A program made the translations under genes and the position numbers. Below the pieces are notes generated by a model. It saw only the letters and a program-made list of their open reading frames with translations. It was not told the DNA's origin and did not search any database. A stretch of DNA of 20,725 nt from PWPS01 sp964573145 (GTDB lineage Bacteria; Patescibacteriota; Minisyncoccia; Minisyncoccales; PWPS01), in NCBI GenBank assembly GCA_964573145.1, contig CAZNIM010000013.1, positions 1 through 20,725 on the forward strand. The letters run 5' to 3'. Below, in pieces: positions 6,766-15,275 of the stretch (positions are counted from its first letter, which is position 1; each line of letters begins with the position of its first letter).

Positions 6766-8463
6766 ATGAAAAAATTAAAAAAATTAGCATTTATAAGTTT
6801 CATGCTCGCTCTGGTTGCCGTACCGGTAGCTTTCTTCTATTTTGAACGCGGAAGCTTTTCCGAGGCGGAGCTGAGAGCTGAAATTATAGGACCGGATGAG
6901 ATTACCGTCGGGGAAGCCGTCGAATACAGGCTGAGATATAGAAACAACAGTGATATAAGACTGGAGGACGTAGTCGTCATCTTCGAATATCCCGATTCGG
7001 CCTTTCCGGTTGAAAATGAGAGCGGATCGAGAAAAGAGATTGATTTGCCGGATATAAATCCGGGTCAGGAGGAGACGGTTACTTTTGAAATGAAAGTATT
7101 CGGCGAATTGGGAGATGAGATAGTTTCCACCGCCTGGTTTAATTACTCACCTCAAAATTTGTCCGCCAATTACGAGCTTTCAAGAACGCATACGGGAACG
7201 ATAACCGAAGTGCCGGTCAGTTTTGAAATTGAGATACCGGGACAGATGGATAGTGATGAAGAGTTCCCTTTCAGATTAAGATACTTTTCACGCATGGAAG
7301 ACGAATTGGAAAATTTGGGAATAAGAGTTCGTTACCCTTCCGGGTTTGAGTTTTCGAGAAGCACTCCTCGCGGAATGGAGGATGATGAATGGGAGCGAGA
7401 AGTTTTATATCCGAACGAAGGAGGTTTGATTGAAATATTCGGAAAATTAATCGGTGATCCGGGTGACGTGAGGGGTTTTGAAGCCGAATTGGGTATATGG
7501 AGAGATAACAGATTTATCACTTTGAGAAAGGTGAGCGATGAAGTTCTCATCCCGCAACCGAACCTGTTTGTTGACGTAATAGTCAATGATTCGGCAAATT
7601 ATGTCGCTAATCCGGGTGAGGATTTGCTTTATGAAATATATTTTAAAAATGTCGGAGAAGAGACCTTGGAAGATCTCTTTTTAACCGTCGAACTCGATAA
7701 AGATTTTATCGACATGAACGGTGTAGAGGCGATGGGAGGCAGGTTTCAACCCGATGCGGGAGCGATAATTTGGAGTCATTCTTCAATTTCCGAATTGAGA
7801 AGAATCAGACCCGATGAAGAAGAAAAGATCTCTTTTTGGGCCAGAGTCAAGGAAGACGATCTTCCCTACAATCCGGAGATAGTAACGGCCTACTTCCTGT
7901 CTCAAACCGGAGGAGAGGTCAGAACCAAAATCAATACGGAGATTGAACCGAGAGGAAGTTTTGCGGTTTTGGAAAATGACCCACTGGAATCGGAAGGGCC
8001 TTTGCCGATTGAGAGAGGAAGAACGAGCACCTATACCGTAGTTTGGGAGATTGCAAATAAGTACAATGATCTGGAAGATGTAGAAATTTCCGGAAAATTA
8101 CCGGAAAACGCTTCTCTGAATAACTATGAAGCACCGGAAGATTCGGAAGTTACTTACAGTGAGAGAGACGGAGAAGTGGTTTGGAGATTGGATGAAGTGG
8201 AAGGAGGGGCGGGCTTTTCCCGCAGTGCCCCGAAATTATATTTTCAAGTCAGAATAAATCCAACCTCCTCACTCGACGAAAGTTATGAGCTGGTTTCCGA
8301 TCAAGTAATCAGAGGTAAAGATTCCTGGACGAGAGAAGATTTGGAAAAAGAGTTCGATAGCTTGATTTACGGAAATCTTTTGGAGCTTACCGGTATGGAG
8401 ATTGAAGACAGTCCGACGAGGTTGGAGTTCGAAGACGACGAGGATGATGAAAATAATGAATAA
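6766..8463 (+). CDS. Membrane-anchored protein with repeated beta-sandwich (CARDB/DUF11-like) domains
   Basis: The protein starts MKKLKKLAFISFMLALVAVP, a basic end and one hydrophobic segment (~residues 6-26) that acts as a signal anchor or signal peptide. The rest is extracytoplasmic. At least four related beta-rich units can be seen, each with a GxxxxYxIxxxN element: ~30-130 (ITVGEAVEYRLRYRNNSD), ~150-240 (SDEEFPFRLRYFS), ~265-380 (VANPGEDLLYEIYFKNVGEE) and ~397-515 (IERGRTSTYTVVWEIAN). These resemble CARDB/DUF11-type immunoglobulin-like modules of bacterial surface proteins. The C-terminus is acidic (EFEDDEDDENNE), with no LPxTG and no second membrane segment. I start at 6766 (565 aa) because the promoter lies upstream of that ATG and an upstream TTG start would overlap it. 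glyS follows 4 bases later. The exact role is unknown. Confidence 0.7.
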   Translation: MKKLKKLAFISFMLALVAVPVAFFYFERGSFSEAELRAEIIGPDEITVGEAVEYRLRYRNNSDIRLEDVVVIFEYPDSAFPVENESGSRKEIDLPDINPGQEETVTFEMKVFGELGDEIVSTAWFNYSPQNLSANYELSRTHTGTITEVPVSFEIEIPGQMDSDEEFPFRLRYFSRMEDELENLGIRVRYPSGFEFSRSTPRGMEDDEWEREVLYPNEGGLIEIFGKLIGDPGDVRGFEAELGIWRDNRFITLRKVSDEVLIPQPNLFVDVIVNDSANYVANPGEDLLYEIYFKNVGEETLEDLFLTVELDKDFIDMNGVEAMGGRFQPDAGAIIWSHSSISELRRIRPDEEEKISFWARVKEDDLPYNPEIVTAYFLSQTGGEVRTKINTEIEPRGSFAVLENDPLESEGPLPIERGRTSTYTVVWEIANKYNDLEDVEISGKLPENASLNNYEAPEDSEVTYSERDGEVVWRLDEVEGGAGFSRSAPKLYFQVRINPTSSLDESYELVSDQVIRGKDSWTREDLEKEFDSLIYGNLLELTGMEIEDSPTRLEFEDDEDDENNE

Positions 8464-8467
8464 AAAT

Positions 8468-9793
8468 ATGGAAGAATTAACTAAAAAAATAATATCTCTG
8501 ACGAAAAGAAAAGGATTCGTTTATCCGTCTTCATTGATTTACGGAGGTTTCAGCTCGACTTATGATTTCGGACCGAGAGGAGCCGCTTTGAAAAAAAACT
8601 TGAAAGAAGAGTGGTGGAAAGAGATGACCAGGGAAAGGAAAGATGTCGTCGGCCTCGATTCGAGCATAGTGATGAATCCGAAGATATGGGAAGCTTCCGG
8701 ACATCTTTCAAAAGGGTTTGCCGACAAATTGAGCGAGTGCAAAAGTTGCCATAACAGATTCAAAGATTTGGAGGATGAAAAGGAGTGTCCTTCATGTGGC
8801 GGAGAACTTATGGCTCCTCGGGATTTCAATTTGATGATGAAGACTTTTGTCGGTCCGGTTGAAGAGAAGGCGACCACGGCTTATCTGCGGGCCGAGACTT
8901 GTCAGGGAATATTCGTCAACTTTAAAAATGTGGTTGATTCGATGAGAGTCGATCTCCCCTTCGGCATCGCTCAAATCGGTAAATCATTCAGAAACGAAAT
9001 TACGCCGGGTAACTTCATATTCAGAATGAGAGAATTCGAGCAGATGGAGATGCAGTGGTTCTGCAAGAAAGAAGAAGCCGATGATTTTTTTGAGTTTTGG
9101 CTTGAAAAAAGACTTAAGTGGTATGAAAAAATGGGCCTCGATACCGATAAATTGAGAGCGGTTGAGATAGGAGAAGAAGAGAGAGCTCATTACGCTCGAC
9201 GGCAAGTCGATTTGGAATACAAGTTTCCGTTCGGCTGGGGAGAGATTGAAGGAATCCACAATCGTGGAGATTGGGACTTGTCGAATCACTCCAAAAATAG
9301 CGGTGAGGATCTTTTTGTAGACGGAGAATGTCCTTGGGTAATAGAAACATCGGTAGGAGTGGAAAGATCGCTCCTGGCCTTTCTGGTTGACTCTTATGAC
9401 GAAATGGAAGAAGGGAGAGATAGTGGTGATCGAGAAGAAGTTGTTTTGAGAATCGATCCGAAACTGGCACCGACCAAAGTTGCCGTTTTTCCTTTAGTTA
9501 AAAATAAGGAAAAACTAACCGAAAAGGCAAAGAGCGTTTTTGATGAAGTCAGAAAAGATTTCGATACGGTTTATGACGCTTCCGGATCGATAGGAAAAAG
9601 GTACAGAAGACAAGACGAAGTGGGGACTCCGCTTTGCGTAACCGTCGACTTCGACAGTTTGGAAGACGAGGGAGTGACGATAAGGGAGCGGGATACGATG
9701 AAGCAGATCAGGGTTCCGATTAAGAGCTTAAAAGAAAAAATTAATTTATTTTTAGAAGGAGAAGAGTTTACTTCTTTGGGAAAAGAAGTTTAG
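8468..9793 (+). CDS. glyS: Glycyl-tRNA synthetase (dimeric class II type)
   Basis: Class II synthetase charging tRNA-Gly, of the homodimeric single-chain type rather than the alpha2-beta2 GlyQS type. Motifs: KRKGFVYPSSLIYGG and YDFGPRGAALKKNL at the N-terminus, a zinc ribbon CKSC...CPSCGGEL (~residues 91-112), RAETCQGIFVNFKN, IAQIGKSFRNEITPGNFIFR (motif 2 region), REFEQMEMQWF, and VIETSVGVERSLLAFL (motif 3). The C-terminal anticodon-binding domain begins near LAPTKVAVFPL and ends with GTPLCVTVDFDSLEDEGVTIR. At 441 aa it is complete. The ATG at 8468 lies 4 bases after the upstream stop; the in-frame ATG at 8456 overlaps that stop and is a possible coupled start. No Shine-Dalgarno. It is followed by an intrinsic terminator. 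Confidence 0.95.
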   Translation: MEELTKKIISLTKRKGFVYPSSLIYGGFSSTYDFGPRGAALKKNLKEEWWKEMTRERKDVVGLDSSIVMNPKIWEASGHLSKGFADKLSECKSCHNRFKDLEDEKECPSCGGELMAPRDFNLMMKTFVGPVEEKATTAYLRAETCQGIFVNFKNVVDSMRVDLPFGIAQIGKSFRNEITPGNFIFRMREFEQMEMQWFCKKEEADDFFEFWLEKRLKWYEKMGLDTDKLRAVEIGEEERAHYARRQVDLEYKFPFGWGEIEGIHNRGDWDLSNHSKNSGEDLFVDGECPWVIETSVGVERSLLAFLVDSYDEMEEGRDSGDREEVVLRIDPKLAPTKVAVFPLVKNKEKLTEKAKSVFDEVRKDFDTVYDASGSIGKRYRRQDEVGTPLCVTVDFDSLEDEGVTIRERDTMKQIRVPIKSLKEKINLFLEGEEFTSLGKEV

Positions 9794-9800
9794 ATAAAAT

Positions 9801-9832
9801 AAAAAAGAGTCTTCTCAAAAAGGCTCTTTTTT
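9801..9832 (+). terminator. Intrinsic terminator after glyS
   Basis: AAAAAAGAGTC pairs with GGCTCTTTTTT (one T-G wobble), leaving a loop of about 10 bases, and the 3' arm ends in a T-run. The promoter of the next gene begins within 20 bases. Confidence 0.75.
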
Positions 9833-9845
9833 ATTGGCCTTTTTC

Positions 9846-9854
9846 TGATATAAT
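9846..9854 (+). promoter_or_regulatory. Extended -10 promoter of the M16 protease gene
   Basis: TGATATAAT is a perfect TATAAT with an extended TGn. The T-run of the preceding terminator sits where the -35 box would be. The leader would be about 18 bases without a Shine-Dalgarno. Confidence 0.6.
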
Positions 9855-9878
9855 TGTTCAAATTAAAGATTATCGATT

Positions 9879-11156
9879 ATGCAAGATTATAAAAAAACAA
9901 AATTGGAAAGTGGAGCGGAATTATTGACCATCCCGAAAAAAGGAACTCGAGCGGTAGTGGTTTTGGTTTTGGTTAAAACCGGCTCAAAGTACGAAGAAAA
10001 AGAAGTCATGGGCATATCGCACTTTTTGGAGCATATGCTTTTTAAAGGAACCGAAAAGCGGCCGACCACTCTCGATGTCGCTGAGACTTTAGATATGGTC
10101 GGAGGGTCTTATAACGCATTCACCTCCGAAGATTTTACCGGTTACTACGCAAAGGTAAATTCGGAAAAACTCGATTTGGCTTTGGATTGGGTGTCGGATA
10201 TATACTTAAACTCAAAGATACCGGCCGGAGAGATTGAAAAGGAGAAAGGGGTTATTTCGGAGGAGATCAATATGAGGTACGATAACCCGATGACCTATAC
10301 TCAAGTTCTTTGGGAGCGTTTACTTTACGGAGATCAGCCGGCCGGATGGGATATAGCGGGTAGTAAGGAAAGTGTCGGTGCAATCACCAGAAAAGATTTG
10401 GTCGATTATATGGAAAAACAGTATTGCGCAAAAAACAGTTTGATAGTTTTAGCCGGAGATATCGGCCACTCGGAGGGAAAAAAGAAGGTGGAAAAATATT
10501 TTTCAAAAATCAGAGAAGGTGATCCGATAAGAAAAAGAGAAGTTATTGAAGATCAAGAAGTTCCGGAAGTCGAGCTTTTAACCAGAGATACGGATCAGTC
10601 ACATCTTTGTTTGGGTTTTAGAGCTTTCAGAGACGATCACCCCGAGAGATACACTCAAGAGGTTATCGCTACCATTTTGGGAGGAATGATGAGCTCTCGC
10701 CTTTTTACCGAAATTAGAGAAAATCTCGGCTTGGCTTACTATATTCAAGCGGCGGCGGCCAGTAATCCCGATACCGGTTATATTGTTTCTCGAGCCGGGC
10801 TCGATAACAGTAACGCGGAAAAAGGCATTAAAGCGATACTGAAAGAGTTTAAGAAGATGAGAGAAGAGAAGCCGACTAAAAAAGAGATTAAAAAAGCGAA
10901 AGATTATATTAAGGGAAAGACGGCATTGAAGTTGGAGTCTTCCGATTCGCTCGCTTTCTACTACGGCCGACAAGCTCTTCTGGAAAGAGTGATTCTTACC
11001 CCGGAAGAACTTTTCAAAAGAATAGACGACGTAGCCGCCAAAGACGTCTTAAGGGTGAGTAAAGAGTTATTTTCCGCCGGCAATCTTAATTTGGCGATAA
11101 TCGGACCGGAAAAGGACAAGAAAAAACTCCAAAAAATATTGATTGAAAACATCTAA
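9879..11156 (+). CDS. M16 family zinc metallopeptidase
   Basis: Predicted inverzincin peptidase: GISHFLEHMLFKGTEKRP gives the inverted HxxEH zinc site (H48, E51, H52), and the third ligand is in GVISEEINMRYD (Glu128/129), at the usual ~77-residue spacing. The C-terminal half has the inactive-homologue domain with GGMMSSRLFTEIRENLGLAYYI, the Arg-Tyr region that helps bind substrate. At 425 aa it matches single-chain, PqqL/processing-peptidase-like bacterial M16B enzymes. No signal peptide is seen (MQDYKKTKLESGAELL), so it is probably cytoplasmic. It degrades or processes peptides; the substrate is unknown. It is transcribed alone from its own promoter, with no Shine-Dalgarno. Confidence 0.93.
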   Translation: MQDYKKTKLESGAELLTIPKKGTRAVVVLVLVKTGSKYEEKEVMGISHFLEHMLFKGTEKRPTTLDVAETLDMVGGSYNAFTSEDFTGYYAKVNSEKLDLALDWVSDIYLNSKIPAGEIEKEKGVISEEINMRYDNPMTYTQVLWERLLYGDQPAGWDIAGSKESVGAITRKDLVDYMEKQYCAKNSLIVLAGDIGHSEGKKKVEKYFSKIREGDPIRKREVIEDQEVPEVELLTRDTDQSHLCLGFRAFRDDHPERYTQEVIATILGGMMSSRLFTEIRENLGLAYYIQAAAASNPDTGYIVSRAGLDNSNAEKGIKAILKEFKKMREEKPTKKEIKKAKDYIKGKTALKLESSDSLAFYYGRQALLERVILTPEELFKRIDDVAAKDVLRVSKELFSAGNLNLAIIGPEKDKKKLQKILIENI

Positions 11157-11179
11157 AGGGTTACTTTTCTTGTTTTTTT

Positions 11180-11188
11180 TGCTAAAAT
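11180..11188 (+). promoter_or_regulatory. Extended -10 promoter of the AI-2E-protein/rsmI/metG unit
   Basis: TGCTAAAAT, with TTACTT (11161-11166) 16 bases upstream of the hexamer. The predicted leader is about 18 bases with no Shine-Dalgarno before the ATG at 11213. Confidence 0.5.
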
Positions 11189-11212
11189 TCAAAAACAAGC
11201 AAATTTAAACAT

Positions 11213-12235
11213 ATGGAAGAAAAAAGAACCTTGGATATTTCGTGGGGAACGATTTTGAAAATCTCCTTAATGGTGATCGGCTTTTATCTGTTTTATCAGA
11301 TATCGGATATAGTTTTGTTTTTCGTTTTCGCCCTGATAATATCGATACTTTTTTCTCCGGGAGTAAACTTTTTGAAAAAGATCGGCTTACCCCGATCGGC
11401 TTCGGTTTTAACGATTTATTTTTTCGGACTCAGTTTGATTACTCTACTCGTTTACTTGGCAATTCCCGCTTTTACTGTCGAATTCAGAGAGTTTTCAAGG
11501 CTGGTTCCGGAGTATTTTGACCGAGTTGCTCCTTTCTTGGAAGGTCTGGGAGTTCAAGCTTTTGAAAGCGTGGAAGGATTTTTGAGAACTCTGCAAGAAT
11601 CGAGTGAAATGATAGCGACCAATGTCTTCAGTGCATTGGCTATAATCTTCGGAGGAGTTTTTACCACTATTTTCATTCTTACGATGGCCATATTTTTATC
11701 TCTGGAAGGAAATAGTGTGGAGAGAGCGATAACCCTGCTTTTTTCCGAGAAAGAAAAAAATCAAGCCCTGGTCGTCTGGAGAAAGGCGAAAAGACAGGTA
11801 ACCAATTGGTTTTTGGTTCGTATTTTAGCTTGCATCTTTGTCGGAATAACCTCCTACATAGCCTTTTATCTTTTCAATGTGGAGTACGCTTTCCTTTTTG
11901 CCTTACTGGGAGGACTTTTAAACTTTATTCCTTATGTCGGTCCTTTCTTTGCCGCAATTATTATTTTTTCAATAATTTTAATCGACAGTGCTTGGAAGGC
12001 TCTTTTCGCTCTTATAGCTTTTGCAATAATACAATTGATCGAAAGCAGTGTTTTAACTCCGATGCTTTCAAAAAAATATATGGGAGTCTCGCCGGTGCTG
12101 GTTCTTATTGCCATAACGGTCGGAGGAACTCTCTGGGGATTTTTGGGAGCCTTTTTGGCGATACCTCTTTTGGGAATTCTCTTTGAATTCTTCAAGGAGT
12201 TCATGGATAGAAGAAAAAGAAGATTAAACGCATAA
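11213..12235 (+). CDS. AI-2E family (PerM/YdiK-like) membrane transporter
   Basis: A 340-aa integral membrane protein with about seven to eight hydrophobic segments: two near residues 10-55 (ISLMVIGFYLFYQISDIVLF), one at ~64-87, one at ~137-165, and a C-terminal bundle from ~196 to the end. The family signature region is LLGGLLNFIPYVGPFFAA and SSVLTPMLSKKYMGVSPVLV, followed by GGTLWGFLGAFLAIPLLGIL. The family was named for proposed autoinducer-2 export, but members include Na+/H+ antiporters and proteins of unknown substrate, so transport of AI-2 should not be assumed. rsmI starts 1 base after the stop, so the genes are probably translated together. Confidence 0.88.
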   Translation: MEEKRTLDISWGTILKISLMVIGFYLFYQISDIVLFFVFALIISILFSPGVNFLKKIGLPRSASVLTIYFFGLSLITLLVYLAIPAFTVEFREFSRLVPEYFDRVAPFLEGLGVQAFESVEGFLRTLQESSEMIATNVFSALAIIFGGVFTTIFILTMAIFLSLEGNSVERAITLLFSEKEKNQALVVWRKAKRQVTNWFLVRILACIFVGITSYIAFYLFNVEYAFLFALLGGLLNFIPYVGPFFAAIIIFSIILIDSAWKALFALIAFAIIQLIESSVLTPMLSKKYMGVSPVLVLIAITVGGTLWGFLGAFLAIPLLGILFEFFKEFMDRRKRRLNA

Positions 12236-12236
12236 T

Positions 12237-12902
12237 ATGCTCTACGTAGTTGCTACGCCGATAGGAAACCTCTCCGATTTTTCAGAAAGAGCCAAGCGAA
12301 CACTGAAAGAGGTTGACCTTATTTTATGTGAAGATACGCGAGTAACGGCCAAGCTTTGCAATAAATTCGGAATCGAGACTCCGAGGATGAGTTATCATCA
12401 TCACAGCGATAAGAAAAAGATTGTCCGAATAGCGAAGATGCTGGAAGAAGGAAAAAAGATAGCTCTGGTTACCGATAGCGGAACACCGGGAGTAGCCGAT
12501 CCGGCCGGAAAACTGATTGAGTTCGTTAAGGCTTCCGATTCGGAAGTGGAAATTGTTCCGATTCCCGGTCCGTCGGCAGTAATCGCTGCGGCCTCAATAT
12601 CCGGATTTTACATGAATAAATTTACTTTTTTGGGATTTCCGCCGAAAAAGAGAAAGAGGGCAAAGTTTTTTAAAGAGGCCTTCTCTTACAATCATCCGGT
12701 TATATTTTATGAGTCTCCGTACAGAATATTAAAAACTCTCGAAGAAATGAAGGATATTAAAAGAGGGAGCAGGGTTGTCGTTTGTAGGGAGCTGACCAAG
12801 AAATACGAAAAGAAGTATCGGGGAAGTGTTGAAGAGGTGCTTGAAAAGTTAAAAGAAGAAAAGCACACCAAAGGAGAATTTACGATAGTATTGGAAAATT
12901 AA
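12237..12902 (+). CDS. rsmI: 16S rRNA (cytidine1402-2'-O)-methyltransferase RsmI, short form
   Basis: SAM-dependent tetrapyrrole-methylase-fold enzyme that 2'-O-methylates C1402 in the ribosomal P site. Motifs: YVVATPIGNLSDFSERA at the start, LCEDTRVTAKLCNKFGI, LVTDSGTPGVADPAGKL, PIPGPSAVIAAASISGF, FYESPYRILKTLEEM and VVCRELTKKYE. In the usual FYESPHR motif His is replaced by Tyr. At 221 aa it ends right after the methylase fold (EFTIVLEN) and lacks the C-terminal helical domain present in the ~286-aa E. coli protein; short forms are common in reduced genomes. It is second in a unit with the AI-2E protein and metG (14 bases downstream). No Shine-Dalgarno. Confidence 0.95.
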   Translation: MLYVVATPIGNLSDFSERAKRTLKEVDLILCEDTRVTAKLCNKFGIETPRMSYHHHSDKKKIVRIAKMLEEGKKIALVTDSGTPGVADPAGKLIEFVKASDSEVEIVPIPGPSAVIAAASISGFYMNKFTFLGFPPKKRKRAKFFKEAFSYNHPVIFYESPYRILKTLEEMKDIKRGSRVVVCRELTKKYEKKYRGSVEEVLEKLKEEKHTKGEFTIVLEN

Positions 12903-12916
12903 AATAATTTTAAATC

Positions 12917-14350
12917 ATGGATGATAAATTTTATATAACGACCAGTATAGCTTATACCAACGGACCGCCGCATATCGGATTTACTCTTGAACTTGTCCAA
13001 GCCGATGTTTTGGCCAGATACAATAGAAAAAAAGGAAAAGACGTTTACTTCTTGACCGGAACGGATGAGCACGGGCAAAAAATAGCCAGAAAAGCCAAGG
13101 AAGAAGGGAAAGAGACTCAGGATTTTGTTGACGAGGTAGCTTCTCAATTTAAAGAACTGACCTCGAAAATCGATATTTCAAATGATGATTTCATAAGGAC
13201 GACCGATTCGAAACGTCATTGGCCGGCGGTTGAAAAGATGTGGAACGAGCTTCAGAAAAAAGGAGATTTGTATAAAAAAAGCTATGTCGGACATTATTGT
13301 GTCGGATGTGAAGCATTTTTAACCGAAAAAGATTTGGTTGAAGGAAAGTGTCCGAATCATGACAAGCACCCGGAGGAGATTGAAGAAGAAAATTACTTTT
13401 TTAAGCTTTCCAGCTATCAAAAAGAAATTGAAAAGTTGATAGAAAGCGATCAGGTTAAGGTTGTTCCGGAAGAAAGAAAGAGAGAAATTCTTTCTTTTAT
13501 TCGTGAAGGACTGGAAGATGTCAGTGTTTCCAGGTCGGCTGATAAGTTGGAATGGGGAATCCCGGTTCCCGGAGATAAGGGTCAAAAAATGTACGTATGG
13601 GTTGATGCTTTGAGTAATTATATTTCGGCTATCGGGTACGAAAAAGAGAGCGATGATTTTAAGAAGTATTGGCCGGCCGACGTTCATTGTATCGGAAAGG
13701 ATATCTTAAGGTTTCACTCGGTTATTTGGATAGGGATGCTTCTTTCGGCTCAGCTGGAGGTTCCGAAAAATATATTGGTGCACGGTTTTATAACTTCGGA
13801 AGGAAAAAAGATGTCGAAATCACTGGGAAACGTTGTTGATCCTTTTGAAATTATCGAACGCTTCGGATCGGAAGCTTTGAGGTATTATCTTCTTTCGGAG
13901 ATTCCCTCGACCGGCGACGGTGATTTTTCAGTTTCTCGTTTTATTGAAAAATACAATTCCGATTTGGCTGACGGGCTGGGAAATCTTTTGGCTCGCTCGG
14001 TGAGCTTGGCTAAAAAGAAAGATGTTGAGCTGGATAAAGATAAGAAGCCGGGCGGAGAGGTGATTAGTCAAGTGTCGGCGACTGAAAAAAAGGTTAACCG
14101 ATTGGTTGAAGAGTACGAATTAAAGAAAGCTTTAAACGAAGTCTGGAAACTGATTCACTTTACCGATAAATACATCGAAAGAAAAAAACCCTGGGAAGAG
14201 TCATGGGAGCAGGAAAAGGTAATATTCGAAACTCTTTTCGTTTGTTACAGTTTGGGAGAGCTTCTCGAACCGTTTTTACCCCGAACCGCAAAAAAGATTA
14301 AAAAACAGGTTGAAAGCAGAGAAAAGAGTATACTATTTGAAAAAATTTAA
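12917..14350 (+). CDS. metG: Methionyl-tRNA synthetase, minimal form
   Basis: Class I synthetase that charges initiator and elongator tRNA-Met. ITTSIAYTNGPPHIGF holds the HIGH-type motif (HIGF, residues 19-22), FLTGTDEHGQKIARKA is the conserved core block, YCVGCEAF...GKCPNHDKHPEEI is the single zinc knuckle (CxxC/CxxH) of the T. thermophilus-like class, and GKKMSKSLGNVVDP is KMSKS near residue 298. The anticodon domain shows YNSDLADGLGNLLAR and HFTDKYIERKKPWE. At 477 aa it lacks the C-terminal tRNA-binding (EMAP-like) dimerisation domain of the ~670-aa forms. It is last in a three-gene unit, with no Shine-Dalgarno. The conserved N-terminus supports the ATG at 12917. Confidence 0.97.
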   Translation: MDDKFYITTSIAYTNGPPHIGFTLELVQADVLARYNRKKGKDVYFLTGTDEHGQKIARKAKEEGKETQDFVDEVASQFKELTSKIDISNDDFIRTTDSKRHWPAVEKMWNELQKKGDLYKKSYVGHYCVGCEAFLTEKDLVEGKCPNHDKHPEEIEEENYFFKLSSYQKEIEKLIESDQVKVVPEERKREILSFIREGLEDVSVSRSADKLEWGIPVPGDKGQKMYVWVDALSNYISAIGYEKESDDFKKYWPADVHCIGKDILRFHSVIWIGMLLSAQLEVPKNILVHGFITSEGKKMSKSLGNVVDPFEIIERFGSEALRYYLLSEIPSTGDGDFSVSRFIEKYNSDLADGLGNLLARSVSLAKKKDVELDKDKKPGGEVISQVSATEKKVNRLVEEYELKKALNEVWKLIHFTDKYIERKKPWEESWEQEKVIFETLFVCYSLGELLEPFLPRTAKKIKKQVESREKSILFEKI

Positions 14351-14356
14351 AAAGGT

Positions 14357-14385
14357 TTGAGGTTTTTAAAAGGATAAACTATAAT
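14357..14385 (+). promoter_or_regulatory. pheA promoter, essentially leaderless
   Basis: TTGAGG (14357-14362), a 17-base spacer and a perfect TATAAT (14380-14385). Initiation near 14392 would leave about 2 bases before the ATG at 14394. An A/T-only inverted repeat (TTTAAAAA 14346-14353 / TTTTTAAA 14363-14370) flanks the -35 box. Confidence 0.65.
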
Positions 14386-14393
14386 TCAAGAAG

Positions 14394-15227
14394 ATGAGTA
14401 AAGAAATAAAAAAAGTTGTTTTTCAAGGAGAAAGTGGCTCTTACAGCGAAGAGGCGGCTTTTACCTTTTTTGAAGAAGAATTGGAGGCGATCCCCTGTGA
14501 TTTTTATGAGGACGTTTTTGAAATGGTTGAAAATGACGTTGCCGATTTCGGAGTAATTCCAGTAGAGAACACCTTGCGAGGCAGCGAAGGGGAGGTTTTT
14601 AACCTGCTAACCAAATCACCTCTTTTCGTTTACGGAGAGACCGAGTTGAGGATGGACTATTGCCTTATCGGGCCGTCCGGATCGAAGATGAGGAAGATAA
14701 AAAGAATTTTTTCTCGACCGGAAGCTTTAAGGCAGACCAGAGAGTTTATAAAAAAGAATAATTTGGTAGTATTGCCCTCTTATCACCCGATGGAGCAGCT
14801 GAAAGTGGTTGCCGACAACGGAGACATGAAAACGGGGGCGATATTTAACGAGAGAGCCGCTATTAATTTTGATATGGATATTTTGGAAAAGAGAGTGGAG
14901 GTGGAAGAAGAAGATTTTACACGTTATTTTTTGATATCGAAAAGAGAAAACAGAGAAAAAGAAAATTTCTTGGTAAAAAGTTCCGTGGTTTTTCAAACGG
15001 GACACAAGCCCGGAGCATTGCTTTCAATTATGGAAGAGTTCAGTAAGCGAGAGATAAATTTAACCAGACTCGAATCACAGCCGATCGCCGGCCATCCGTG
15101 GGTTTATCGATTCTTTTTGGATTTCGAAGGAGATAAAAGCAACCCGACGGTTAAGAAGGCCTTTGAAGAAGCCAAGAAGAAGAGTCTGTTTTTCAAGTTT
15201 TTAGGAACTTACCCGGTTAAAAAATAG
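14394..15227 (+). CDS. pheA: Prephenate dehydratase with ACT domain
   Basis: Converts prephenate to phenylpyruvate, the step before phenylalanine. The PDT domain (residues 1-185) has FQGESGSYSEEAA, VIPVENTLRGSEGEVFNLL (E58, N59) and FTRYFLISK (T176, R177). The usual SHPQ motif is SRPE (107-110), but the Ser and the Gln seven residues on (Q114), which match the E. coli S208 and Q215 positions, are kept. The ACT domain (195-275) has GALL (207-210) and ESQP (227-230) where the Phe-binding motifs are usually GALV and ESRP. At 277 aa it is a full monofunctional enzyme with no chorismate mutase. No other aromatic biosynthesis gene is in the window. The gene stands alone between its own promoter and a terminator. 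Confidence 0.9.
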   Translation: MSKEIKKVVFQGESGSYSEEAAFTFFEEELEAIPCDFYEDVFEMVENDVADFGVIPVENTLRGSEGEVFNLLTKSPLFVYGETELRMDYCLIGPSGSKMRKIKRIFSRPEALRQTREFIKKNNLVVLPSYHPMEQLKVVADNGDMKTGAIFNERAAINFDMDILEKRVEVEEEDFTRYFLISKRENREKENFLVKSSVVFQTGHKPGALLSIMEEFSKREINLTRLESQPIAGHPWVYRFFLDFEGDKSNPTVKKAFEEAKKKSLFFKFLGTYPVKK

Positions 15228-15246
15228 ATTATTGAAGACAAAATAG

Positions 15247-15275
15247 AAGACCCCGGTTTCCCGGAGTCTTTTTTT
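15247..15275. terminator. Terminator between pheA and the convergent membrane-protein gene
   Basis: AAGACCCCGG pairs with CCGGAGTCTT (one C-A mismatch) around TTTC, followed by a T-run ending at 15275, so it is strong in the plus direction. The T-run overlaps the minus gene's stop codon (15274-15276). In the minus direction the following tract is less U-rich, but it may act on both strands. Confidence 0.8.
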
